Assembly: GCA_900323505.1 (NCBI GenBank)
Contig: OOIN01000048.1
Span: 248,001 to 312,000 of the forward strand
Direction of reading: 5' to 3'
Length of the DNA: 64,000 nucleotides
Origin: Ustilago trichophora
Taxonomy: Eukaryota > Basidiomycota > Ustilaginomycetes > Ustilaginales > Ustilaginaceae
How positions within the stretch are numbered: position 1 is the stretch's first letter; every line of letters begins with the position of its first letter. This document shows positions 38,778-47,647 of the stretch, piece after piece. The notes under the pieces are model-generated. The model did not search any database. It was not told where the DNA came from and saw only the letters and a list, made by a program, of their open reading frames with translations. The translations under genes and the position numbers were made by a program.

Positions 38778-40490
38778 CTAAGTCGACTTGACCTTTTTCT
38801 TGTTCCTTTGTCCCTCAGTCACCGACTCCCTCAGATGTCCCTTGACCGTACCCAAACCCTCAATCCATTCCTTCTTGCCTCCAATCACAGCCAGTCCTAC
38901 CTCTACCACCGCCGCAAGGTGCAGCAGTACCAAAAACACCCACCCTACCGCCCAACCAACAATCGCGACCCTCGCCAGACCATCCACCCTCTCCACCGCC
39001 TTACAACCAGCCTGCTTCAACTTGGGAACCTCCCTCTCTGCATCCTTGACGTCAAACGGCAGATACACGCCTTCGATAGCCTCTGCAGCCCGTAGACCGG
39101 AAGAGAATCCGTCCTCGTGAAAGCCGTAGTTGGTCCAAGCACCGGCAAAGAATGCACCCCTGATGCCTTGGTGCGATTTGAGCTGGGTTTGAGCCAGCAC
39201 GCTATCGGGAGTGTAGAGCGGGTGGGCGTAGGATTGGGTTTTCAGGACGAGTTCGGGTTTCGGTGTATACGGCGAGGATGGCGAGGTGGTTGGGTTCAGG
39301 GTGACCAGAATTGGGCCAAACTTTTCTTCCGGTAGGGATTGGAGTAGGTTCATCCAGTATGTGAGCGATACTCGATCCACATCTTCCTCCTCCTTCTGGC
39401 GCACTTGCTTGCCATTGCCATTCGCCGAGGTTGCCGTAGCGGGGACGGTTTCGGCGAGGAAATTCCACGCAGACCAAGCAAGCCTTCTCTTGGGCATCAG
39501 TCGAACATCCGAATGCAGAACCGCGACATTCTCGCTAAACTTGAACCTCTCCAACACCGCCATGGTTTCTCTGCCCACACTCAAACCCTCGGCTTCACCA
39601 GCTTTGAGGATCTCCACCGTCTGATCGGCATGCGCGGCAAAGACCACTTTATCCCATCCGGAATGCTTCTCGCCATTGGCAGTCTTGAGCGTCCACTTGT
39701 TGTTGCGGGCGTCGATCCACGCTGCGAGGACTTGGCCCTTTTCGTGACCCTGGTGGACCCGTTGGTGCGGTAAGCGCGAGAGGATGCGATCGACATAGGA
39801 GTGCGAGCCGTTCTTGATGGTTAGCCATTGTGGACGATCGAGGATCTGTAAGAGGTGATGGTTGTGCATGAATCTGAGCAGGGTCAAAGCAGGGAAGGAG
39901 GATAAGGCGGTTTCTGGGGCAGTGGACCAGATGGATGCTGTCATGGGAATCAAGTAGTTCTTTCTGAAGCTCTTGCTATATCCTCTCTCATCCAGCCATT
40001 GGCCGATGCTGATTTCTTCGCCCTCGAGCGGATTGTGCTTGCACAGACGCAGATAGTCGACCGATTGCTGATTGAACCGTATAATGTCCCAAACCATCCT
40101 CCAATGACCCGGATTCAACAGGTTGCTACCTTGACAGAACAAGGCTGCTGGGCTACCACCTGCCCATTCAAATCCACCATATGCACCTTTTAGAAAACGA
40201 GTGACGGAGAAACTCATGTCACTGTTGAGAATCTCGACGCCGGTGAGTTTGAGAAAGCGCAAGAAGTTGGGATAGGTGACGCGGTTGAAAACGATAAAGC
40301 CGGTATCGACCGATGTCTTGGGTGCAGAGGCAGGAGAGGCCGAGGTAGGTGGAGTGAAGGTGACGGTGTTGGCATGGCCACCGATCCAAGGAAGAGGTTC
40401 GAAGAGGTGGACTTCGTGGGAAGAGTACTCGTTGAGAGCCCAGATGGAGGACAGGCCCGAAACGCCGCCTCCTACAACTGCGATCTTCAT
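38778..40490 (-). CDS. FAD-dependent amine-oxidase-like protein (CFA-operon type)
   Basis: 570 residues from the ATG at 40490. The N-terminus MKIAVVGGGVSGLSSIWALN is a Rossmann FAD-binding motif, followed by EPLPWIGGHANTV and DTGFIVFNRVTYPNF. These are characteristic of the amine-oxidase-like family that in bacteria sits beside cyclopropane-fatty-acid synthase and DUF1365 genes. A C-terminal flavin-contact region reads GAFFAGAWTNYGFHEDGFSSGL. Near the C-terminus a hydrophobic stretch (AIVGWAVGWVFLVLLHLAAV) could anchor it to a membrane. No cyclopropane synthase gene is next to it here. Substrate unknown. Open codons upstream to 40652 are probably leader. Confidence 0.8.
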   Translation of the reverse strand: MKIAVVGGGVSGLSSIWALNEYSSHEVHLFEPLPWIGGHANTVTFTPPTSASPASAPKTSVDTGFIVFNRVTYPNFLRFLKLTGVEILNSDMSFSVTRFLKGAYGGFEWAGGSPAALFCQGSNLLNPGHWRMVWDIIRFNQQSVDYLRLCKHNPLEGEEISIGQWLDERGYSKSFRKNYLIPMTASIWSTAPETALSSFPALTLLRFMHNHHLLQILDRPQWLTIKNGSHSYVDRILSRLPHQRVHQGHEKGQVLAAWIDARNNKWTLKTANGEKHSGWDKVVFAAHADQTVEILKAGEAEGLSVGRETMAVLERFKFSENVAVLHSDVRLMPKRRLAWSAWNFLAETVPATATSANGNGKQVRQKEEEDVDRVSLTYWMNLLQSLPEEKFGPILVTLNPTTSPSSPYTPKPELVLKTQSYAHPLYTPDSVLAQTQLKSHQGIRGAFFAGAWTNYGFHEDGFSSGLRAAEAIEGVYLPFDVKDAEREVPKLKQAGCKAVERVDGLARVAIVGWAVGWVFLVLLHLAAVVEVGLAVIGGKKEWIEGLGTVKGHLRESVTEGQRNKKKVKST

Positions 40491-40979
40491 GTTTGTGGTA
40501 TCTAGAGGATGTTGGTGGTGGTGATGGTGGTAGAAGGGGGAGTGTACGACAAGGACAAGCGAGGGAGAAGGAGAAGCGAAAGGGGACCGTGCGTGGGGAT
40601 CGACGCTTGCTTCCAACGTGCATATACAGTGCAGTGCAGGCAGCAGAAGCAAAGCAAGTCGGATCGGGATTTGGGAATACCGTACCTCATCTGTGCATTT
40701 TCATTCATTTCATTCTTCTAAGTTACTGTACTCTGCTGTCACAGGGTCAAATCCAACACCACGCGGCACTGCGCGCTTACCCAATTTTCCTCATTACTCT
40801 CACAGCCCGCACTTCCGCAGGATCGACTTCTTTTCCACCTTTCTGATATGATATCAAGACCAACCAACCTTTGATTGAGCGGGGCAGGAAAGATGCTATA
40901 TGCGTAAACTATACTGTACTGTACAGTACAAAACCATTCTGTCGAACAATGCAAGCTTTCGGCTCACTTGTTGTGCAGG
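40491..40979. other. Spacer between two minus-strand genes
   Basis: 489 bp. Carries the amine-oxidase promoter (GGTGGTGATGGTGG stretch near 40510), a CTGTACTCTGCTG stretch near 40727, and ATACTGTACTGTACAGTACA at 40911-40930. No gene recognised. Confidence 0.5.
40911..40930. repeat. TACTG/GTACAGTAC tract
   Basis: ATACTGTACTGTACAGTACA, just downstream of the stop of the following minus-strand gene; a member of the recurrent spacer motif. Confidence 0.75.
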
Positions 40980-42902
40980 CTACCCGTCCTGATGTCCAGC
41001 AATCGCAGGATGTTCTTCACCCCTCCACAGTTCCGGAACGTCGGGACTCGGCTCCTCATCGTCTACATTGGCGAACAGGATTCCCCTATACCTCCTACTC
41101 CACGCTTTGGCCTGTTGAGCACTCAGCAGACGTTCGTACCTGTACTTGCGTTCTTCTTCTGCGTCTCTGGTTGCTGCTGCGTCGTCTTCCTCCCTCTGCT
41201 GCTGCTTGGACGAAGAAGAAGAAGAAGAAGAAGAGGACCAGATGGAAGACCATCCGAACAAAGCACCCAGCAAGCGGAATGGCATGGGCACAGGCATGAC
41301 CATAGTGTTCATGAACGCAGACAGGGCCTCCATGGTGGTAGGCTCCATGAGGGATTGAGTGCCGCGTGTCGAGGCAGAGTGGCGCTGCAGAAGCGCTGCT
41401 TCGGTGAGACGGAAGGCAGAGCTGTCGCCCGTGTCCTCGCCCTCCACCGGCTTGGCGTTGGAGAACAACGGCGATGTGGAAGGATCAAGAACACTAGTAG
41501 TTTGATCTTCGACTTCGGTATCCGAGGAAGCGTGATAGCGCTCGTGCTCGCTCCTTCCGTCGAGCATCATTGCGTTCACAGCGGCTGCGTCGCACAGTGG
41601 CACGCTTGCCAATGGTACGTCAGCTGCTTCAAACGAGAATCCGGGCTTCGCTTGTTGCTGCTGGAGGTGGTGGTGCTGCACTCCCGATCGATGACGCTCT
41701 GCATCTTCCTGTAGGAATGCATCCAGAACCTCGGGCTCGAGGTCAAAGACCTTGCGCAAGATAGTGCCGATCACGCGCGACGTCTTGGACGGGTGTTCTT
41801 GGACCATCCTCGAAGCCTGAGTGGACGATCGTGGCGTCTCTGCACCATCCGCATGTCGACTAGGAAGATGAAGATTCTCGCCACGAGCGAGAAGACGAGA
41901 CTCGTAATCGATGCTGAGCAAACTTTGTGAAGTGTTGCTGCGCTTGCTGGAGCGGCCAGCTGCCGAGCGTCGGTGTCTTCGCTTCGGTCGGCGGAGAAGG
42001 TCGCTGTGGTCGAGGTGAGACAATCCAGCACTCTGAGCGAGGTTGCTTACTGCGAGATCGGCATCATACGCTGCCTCAGCGTGACGAGCCGTAGCACGCG
42101 AGCGGTGCAGCTTTTGAGCGTCATCATCCTCGTGCTCTGAGCCGCTGGTAAAGACGACCGGCAGATCATTGGCTGTACGACGAGAACGGCCGATTTGGCG
42201 ACTGGAACGTGCACTCGAGTAGAGCTGTGTGGAAGCAGAAGGACTCTCGAGCACGCGCTCTAGTGCATTGCTTCTTCCGAGCAGGGACCATGCTTTGCTG
42301 CCGAGCAGATGGTTCTGCGACTGAGATGGAGCATCTTCATCGTCGCTGCCGATGCTAACGTGGCTGAGCTTGGATGGTCTTCTGCGGGAAGAGGTGCGTA
42401 CTGCGCCTCGACGGAGCGAGCTGCGGCTTGGAAGCGAAGATCCCACAGCATCGCTTTCAAAATCGAAATCGGAACCAGAACCAAAGCCAAGCTCTTCGTC
42501 GGCATCAAGCTGAGAATCGGTTCCGCCAAAGACAGACTCGGGAAAGACATCCTCGGAATGACGAGCGTCGGAGAGATGATCGTCGTCAGCGCTGTACTGC
42601 AATGCTGCATCGATGGAGGCGGCATCTGTGGACGCCGGGCTGAGCGGAGAAGTGAGGAATCGACCTGTGCCGTCGTGAAGAGGTGGCAAAGTGAGCGCGA
42701 GTGGGTCTGTGTCATCTGTGTGATCGGTGGGGGGTGAGGAGGGTGGCGCCTCACGCGAACGACCGGGAAAGACGATGCTCCAGTCTTGAGGAACTTCTCG
42801 TTCTTGACGGTGCTGTGTGGCAAAGGAGGCAGAAGGCGAGTCCAAGACGTGATCCTGGCGGTCTCGACGCTGCTGCCGCGGCTGATGGTGTACAAAGGCC
42901 AT
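40980..42902 (-). CDS. Unrecognised, mostly disordered protein with AIM-like motif and hydrophobic segment
   Basis: 640 residues, not recognised. It is Ser-, Asp- and Arg-rich with several acidic blocks. Visible features: a candidate Atg8-interacting motif W41-S-I-V44 preceded by Asp (QDWSIVFPG); a short ordered-looking stretch SRVIGTILRKVFDLEPEVLDAF near residue 385; a hydrophobic segment of about 30 residues (524-555, ALSAFMNTMVMPVPMPFRLL then GALFGWSSIW) followed by ten serines; a charged helix-like C-terminus (EEERKYRYERLLSAQQAKAW). The frame is long, intron-free and codon use resembles neighbours, so a real gene is likely. It may be a membrane-associated adaptor, but that is inference. 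Confidence 0.7.
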   Translation of the reverse strand: MAFVHHQPRQQRRDRQDHVLDSPSASFATQHRQEREVPQDWSIVFPGRSREAPPSSPPTDHTDDTDPLALTLPPLHDGTGRFLTSPLSPASTDAASIDAALQYSADDDHLSDARHSEDVFPESVFGGTDSQLDADEELGFGSGSDFDFESDAVGSSLPSRSSLRRGAVRTSSRRRPSKLSHVSIGSDDEDAPSQSQNHLLGSKAWSLLGRSNALERVLESPSASTQLYSSARSSRQIGRSRRTANDLPVVFTSGSEHEDDDAQKLHRSRATARHAEAAYDADLAVSNLAQSAGLSHLDHSDLLRRPKRRHRRSAAGRSSKRSNTSQSLLSIDYESRLLARGENLHLPSRHADGAETPRSSTQASRMVQEHPSKTSRVIGTILRKVFDLEPEVLDAFLQEDAERHRSGVQHHHLQQQQAKPGFSFEAADVPLASVPLCDAAAVNAMMLDGRSEHERYHASSDTEVEDQTTSVLDPSTSPLFSNAKPVEGEDTGDSSAFRLTEAALLQRHSASTRGTQSLMEPTTMEALSAFMNTMVMPVPMPFRLLGALFGWSSIWSSSSSSSSSSKQQQREEDDAAATRDAEEERKYRYERLLSAQQAKAWSRRYRGILFANVDDEEPSPDVPELWRGEEHPAIAGHQDG

Positions 42903-44824
42903 ATTGATGAAATTTGCTCGAGGAAGGAAGTGATGGGAGCTAGAGTCGGTATCGGTGGCGTTGAAGTAGGATGTTGCTACTGTCAGCTCGTCACGAGGAC
43001 AAGATTGTGCCTATAGCGTAGGATGCTTCCGAAATGCGGCTCTTCCGACGAGATTGGATGGTTCTTTAACGCTAGCTTGACAGTCGACGTATCGTGACGG
43101 TCGAGATCGATCGAGCAGAACCCAAGATGAGGCAAAGTGATGCACTAATGAGAACCAGGGGCTGATGATGCGGAAGAGAGCCGATCAGGTGAAAGCGTGT
43201 GGAAAAGATGTGCCTACGATCCAGGTAGTTGATGGATCGTCTCTGGATAAGCGCAGTAGATGATAGTTGCTCTCCGATGTCCACTTGAGCAGATATCGAG
43301 AGTGCGTACGTGTGTGTGTGAGAGAGAAAGGATTACGACTCTAGACCCGGATCAAAAGCGAAGAGAGAACAGAAGCTTGTATGTGTGGTGGCGAGAGAGG
43401 GAGCAGAGAGGTGAGATGAAGACGATCTATCGATCTTTGTGGGTTTAGAGCGACTGAGGGTGTGAGTGATAAGTTGGTGATTTGTGCAGTGGTGGAGGCG
43501 GCGGGCGGCAGAGTGGAAATGCACGATAGACGCAGGTGCAGCTGTTGATGCATCGACACTGCTCATTTGCCTCGTCCCCCCAAAAAAATAAAGAGGAGAC
43601 AATAAGGGTCTGACTCAGTCAAAATGAGTTCGCATTGCAGGCAAAAAAAAAAAAAAAAATGGCGTACAGTGCGGCTCCCTGTGCTGACGCGCACTTTCCC
43701 AAGCTCGAGCGACGCTGATCCCATCACATCACCCTCACAATTTTCATTGGAGATGGCGAGCTTGTCCCTCCCACTCCTCTCTTTTCTCGTCCCCTTCTTC
43801 TTTGTCTTCCACCGAATCCCACTCGAGTGTAGTGTTTGGGGTTGCTCCACATTACGCTCAAAGTTTCGCATCTGACGAGCTAAACCGCGCTGCTGGATAG
43901 ATAGGCTTTAGATGTGAATGTGGGGTGGAAAACCAGCAAAGAGGTTTAGGCTCGGTCAACTGAAAATTTGAGAGTGGTTCACAGTTGGCTCAAAGCTTGA
44001 TTAAGTTGTCCGGTCTCTTTTTCTCTCTGAAGCCAGACTTTTTGAGCTTGTGATGCCGTCGGACAGCTTCCCAGTCCACCCTCACATGACACCGCACCGC
44101 ACGAACGATTCAACTCACTTCATATCGGTCGTTCCCACAACCCTGCTTTTGACACATTTTGCACCGACAATGTGGAAATGACACATCTCATTTGCGTGCG
44201 TAAGTACAGACGAGGAAGTTGTTGGGTCAGCATGTAAGAATTGCGGCTCACGCTCGGTCACTCCTGCAAAGCTCCAAAGAAGAGGGGGCTTGAAAAGATG
44301 AGATAGCCATTTTTGAGTGCAAAAGTGCCCTTATCTCGGAGTGTCCTCCACCTTGCAGCATCCAGTCATAGCAGCCACCTAGCCTCGATTGCATCCCTCT
44401 GCCGAAAAAAAAAAGGAGAGAGAGACAGGCGAGGCGCGCGTGAGTTCCACGCTAAGCTAAACCTTCAGGGCTCTGTACCACTGCTGTCGGACCCCGCATC
44501 GAAAAGATAGGGTCCATTTATTTTTCTTGAAAGTTCCTTTCCCATTGTCGGTGCAAAAATTGAGAAAAAGATCCCCGAAAACCGGTTGCCTTGTCATGCT
44601 CTGTTGGTAGGATAAAGCATTCCTGGCCCCGCCAAAGGCATTTCTCTTAACAGATCCGGTCAATAGGCCTGGCAAACGGTCTTCAAAGTAAGATTTGGCT
44701 ACGGCGTTATGGCGCAACTCCCACAATCAAACAGATCTGTCTTGTTGTGGCTCAGGCACGCGACTTTGCCACGCCGTTACAAAAAGGTTGGGAAAAGTTT
44801 GTGTGGCAGAAAATCGCAGCGAAT
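42903..44824. other. Gene-poor spacer
   Basis: About 1.9 kb between the unrecognised gene and the tRNA. The first 700 bp are its probable leader/promoter (GA-rich on the plus strand, near 43320-43440). An A-run lies at 43642-43658 and a second near 44405-44414. Around 44488-44520 a small hairpin (GGACCC/GGGTCC) occurs. No protein gene recognised; frames at 43563-43871 and 44457-44726 lack domains. Confidence 0.5.
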
Positions 44825-44832
44825 AAAAAAAA
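44825..44832 (-). terminator. Pol III terminator of tRNA-Ile
   Basis: A run of eight T on the minus strand a few bases past the tRNA 3' end; plus strand reads A8. Confidence 0.8.
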
Positions 44833-44836
44833 GAAA

Positions 44837-44944
44837 TGCTCCGTACTGGGCTCGAACCAGTGACCTTCCGTTGTAACAAACTCAGAATGATTCTGAGGCA
44901 CCGTGTATTAGACGGATGCGATAATCCAACTACGCTAACGAAGC
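44837..44944 (-). tRNA. tRNA-Ile(AAT) with a 33-nt intron
   Basis: On the minus strand the acceptor GCTTCGT pairs with ACGGAGC (one G-U). The D-arm contains the A-box TAGCGTAGTTGG. The anticodon stem TCCGT pairs with ACGGA, and the loop CTAATA places AAT at positions 34-36, giving isoleucine. A 33-nt intron lies after A37 and folds into a perfect 8-bp hairpin (CTCAGAAT/ATTCTGAG). The T-arm ACTGG-TTCGAGC-CCAGT is perfect and the discriminator is A. A T-run terminator follows and a TATATATA box lies about 35 bp upstream. Confidence 0.95.
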
Positions 44945-44975
44945 TGCTTGTGTCAGCCATGCCAGCTATTGCCAT

Positions 44976-44984
44976 TATATATAG
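44976..44984 (-). promoter_or_regulatory. TATA-like box upstream of tRNA-Ile
   Basis: TATATATAG on the plus strand (CTATATATA on the minus) 32-40 bp before the tRNA start, the position used by TFIIIB at TATA-containing Pol III genes. Confidence 0.55.
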
Positions 44985-45948
44985 ACAAGCTTGAAACAAC
45001 ATCATTCTATTGCCTCGACGCCACTTCATCTGACTTGAACAATAGCTGCCAGCAAAAGCGGACGATATCTGACAACCACGAGCGTGCTCATGTTGGGCAG
45101 ACGAGGGATCAAGGTGGAAGGGCATTCGCACGGGAGAGTAGTAGTGTGCTCTTGTTAGCTAAAGCAGAAGCAGAAAGATACGTCCGATGAGTCCATCTCC
45201 GTCATCGGCCGTCTGTTTTTTTGGATAGCCGATTCCGCGCAACACACACGCGACGAGCACAACTTTTCTGTCCGACGCTGACATTCGATGCAAACGTTCT
45301 TTGAGTCGCCGTCACACAAGCACCAGTCCGAGCCTCTGGACACCACAGCTCTCGGGGGCGAAGCGGAAGAAAGTGACATGCATAAGGGTTGTCTGTCCGT
45401 GCTTCTCCGCTTTGGCATTAACGCAAGATTCTGCTTTCTAAAAGAAAGACCCTCTTGCACTAACATGCGCTGATCTCGGTCGAGGATGATCACCATGCAA
45501 CGAAGGTCGTTTGGCTCAACTGAGACGATCGAACACTGTGCTTCCAAGAAATGATGTGTAGACAGGCTATCGACACGAGGGAACAAGGATGACGATGGGA
45601 TCGGGAGAGAAGACCAAAAGTGACGCAGGGTGATGAAGAAGAGAGAGGGAGAGGAAAAGAGACAGCGGCGTATTTCCGCCGATGCGCTTCCGCAGAGCGA
45701 TGCGAAACGGTCGAATTTCGATTGGACAGTTTACGCCTCTCTTGACACACCTACTGTACTCTGCTGTCGCTCGGCCTTTCAGGTTTACCCCACGCCGTCG
45801 TCCCCGCAAACTGTCCCTCTCTCGTTCTGCTCTCCTCCGTCCTTGCCACATCCAGAACAATATATACGCTCATCCCCGCACATCTTCTCTGCCTCTCTCT
45901 CTCCCCACGCAATCTCAAACACACAACACGTCGTCGCATCGCCCAACC
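44985..45948. other. tRNA to CYB2 spacer with CYB2 promoter
   Basis: Contains no recognised gene. The proximal part holds a CTACTGTACTCTGCTG stretch at about 45750, a CT-rich leader from about 45825, and TATATA at 45861-45866, 83-88 bp before the chosen CYB2 start. GA-rich tract at 45630-45665. Confidence 0.5.
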
Positions 45949-47445
45949 ATGTTGAAGTTCGACGAAGTTCAGAAGCACAACTCGAAGGAGTCTTGCTGGG
46001 TCATTGTCCACGGCAATGCCTACGACGTCACCGAGTTTCTGCCCGAACATCCTGGAGGAGCTGGAATCATTCTCAAGTACGCTGGCAAGGATGCCACCGA
46101 AGAATACGACCCCATCCATCCACCCGGTACTCTCGAGGAGAACCTACCCAAGGAGAAATGCCTCGGTCCCGTCGACCCTTCCACAATCAAGAAGGAAGAC
46201 AAGAAGGAGACCAAGGCCGTCGCCAAACAGGACGACGGTGGAATCCCTCCTCTCTCGCAATGCCTGAACCTGTACGATTTCGAGGTGATCGCAAAACGTG
46301 TTCTCAAGCCCACCGCATGGGCCTACTACTCCTCGGGTGCAGATGACGAAGTTACCATGCGAGAAAACACCTCTGCCTTCGGTCGTATCTGGTTCCGCCC
46401 GCGCATCCTTCGCGATGTATCCAAGGTCGATTACTCCACCTCGTTGCTTGGAAACAAATCCACGCTGCCCGTCTACATCACCGCCACGGCTCTTGGAAAA
46501 CTCGGTCACCCCGATGGTGAAAAGAACCTCACCGTTGCAGCTGGAAAAGAAGGTATCATTCAGATGATCCCCACCCTCGCCTCCTGCAGCTTTGACGAGA
46601 TCGTCGCTGCCAAGGTCAAGGATGACCAGGTTCAATTTATGCAGCTTTACGTCAACTCGAATCGAAAGATCACCGAAAAGATCATTCAGAAGGCTGAGGA
46701 TGCTGGTATCAAGGGTCTCTTTGTCACCGTTGATGCGCCTCAGTTGGGTCGTAGGGAGAAGGATATGAGGATGAAATTCGACGATGTAGGATCCGACATG
46801 CAGAATCAGAACAAGGACAACGTCGATCGATCGCAAGGTGCTGCACGTGCCATTTCGTCCTTTATCGACCCTTCTCTCTCGTGGGATGACTTGACCTGGC
46901 TCCGAAGCGTCACCAAGATGCCCATCGTTCTCAAAGGTGTTCAAACTTGGGAAGATGCGGTTCGAGCTGCCGAGCTTGGCCTCTCTGGTGTCGTCCTCTC
47001 CAACCACGGTGGTCGACAGCTCGATTTCGCCCGTTCAGGAATCGAAGTGCTCGGCGAAGTGGTCGAGGCTCTCAAGGCGAGAAACCTCTTCCCCAACCCC
47101 ATGTTCCAGATCTTTGTCGATGGCGGTATTCGTCGTGCCAGCGACGTGCTCAAAGCGGTCGCGATGGGTGCTACAGCAGTAGGCATCGGTCGACCTTTCC
47201 TCTACGCTTACTCGGCTTACGGAAGCGATGGTGTCGTACACGCCATTCAGCTGCTCAAGGCAGAGATGGAGATGAACATGCGTCTGCTAGGCGCACCTAC
47301 CCTCAAAGACGTCGTTCCCGAAATGGTAGATGCTAGAGCCCTCGGTACCCACGTCAACTTTACTCCCATCAGCCACGGTCATCAGATCTACGAGAAACTC
47401 TCAACCGCTGTCGGAATGCCTAATGAGCCTACCAACAAGCTCTGA
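45949..47445 (+). CDS. CYB2: Cytochrome b2 / L-lactate (2-hydroxyacid) dehydrogenase
   Basis: 498 residues from the ATG at 45949. A cytochrome-b5-type heme domain (residues 1-75) has the heme-ligand motif EFLPEHPGGAGII. An FMN-dependent alpha-hydroxyacid dehydrogenase barrel (about 105-480) follows, with YYSSGADDEVTMREN, the catalytic His and substrate Arg in LSNHGGRQLD, and FVDGGIRRASDVLKAV with GIGRPFLYA. The order matches yeast cytochrome b2, which oxidises L-lactate and passes electrons to cytochrome c in the intermembrane space. This form begins directly at the heme domain and has no presequence. The frame is open for 89 codons upstream (from 45682) and that stretch is Arg-rich, so a longer targeted form is possible. 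TATATA at 45861 favours the short form. Confidence 0.92.
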   Translation: MLKFDEVQKHNSKESCWVIVHGNAYDVTEFLPEHPGGAGIILKYAGKDATEEYDPIHPPGTLEENLPKEKCLGPVDPSTIKKEDKKETKAVAKQDDGGIPPLSQCLNLYDFEVIAKRVLKPTAWAYYSSGADDEVTMRENTSAFGRIWFRPRILRDVSKVDYSTSLLGNKSTLPVYITATALGKLGHPDGEKNLTVAAGKEGIIQMIPTLASCSFDEIVAAKVKDDQVQFMQLYVNSNRKITEKIIQKAEDAGIKGLFVTVDAPQLGRREKDMRMKFDDVGSDMQNQNKDNVDRSQGAARAISSFIDPSLSWDDLTWLRSVTKMPIVLKGVQTWEDAVRAAELGLSGVVLSNHGGRQLDFARSGIEVLGEVVEALKARNLFPNPMFQIFVDGGIRRASDVLKAVAMGATAVGIGRPFLYAYSAYGSDGVVHAIQLLKAEMEMNMRLLGAPTLKDVVPEMVDARALGTHVNFTPISHGHQIYEKLSTAVGMPNEPTNKL

Positions 47446-47647
47446 TCGGCCCCTCCAACCCAGCTCATGGTTTCCTTGTCTCTTATTGTTGTTGTTGTTG
47501 TTGTTATTTTTTGCTTGTACGTTAAGTTTGCGGTTTCCTCGAAAATCTAGATCACATCCTCTTCAACCAAAGCCTCGCCCGACAGCCCAATGCGAGACAG
47601 CGAATGTAATGAATGTATTGTTTGCCGTTTGAGGCAAATCACAACTT
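47446..47647. other. Convergent spacer
   Basis: 202 bp with a GTT trinucleotide repeat near 47488-47506; 3' ends of CYB2 and the LisH/WD40 gene. Confidence 0.5.

Noticed and set aside
44457..44726. Possible structured ncRNA (Sm-like ATTTTTG and small hairpins on the minus strand)
   Set aside because: Compared with U1, U2, U4, U5, SRP and RNase P signatures and found no diagnostic conserved blocks; a covariance-model search would be needed.
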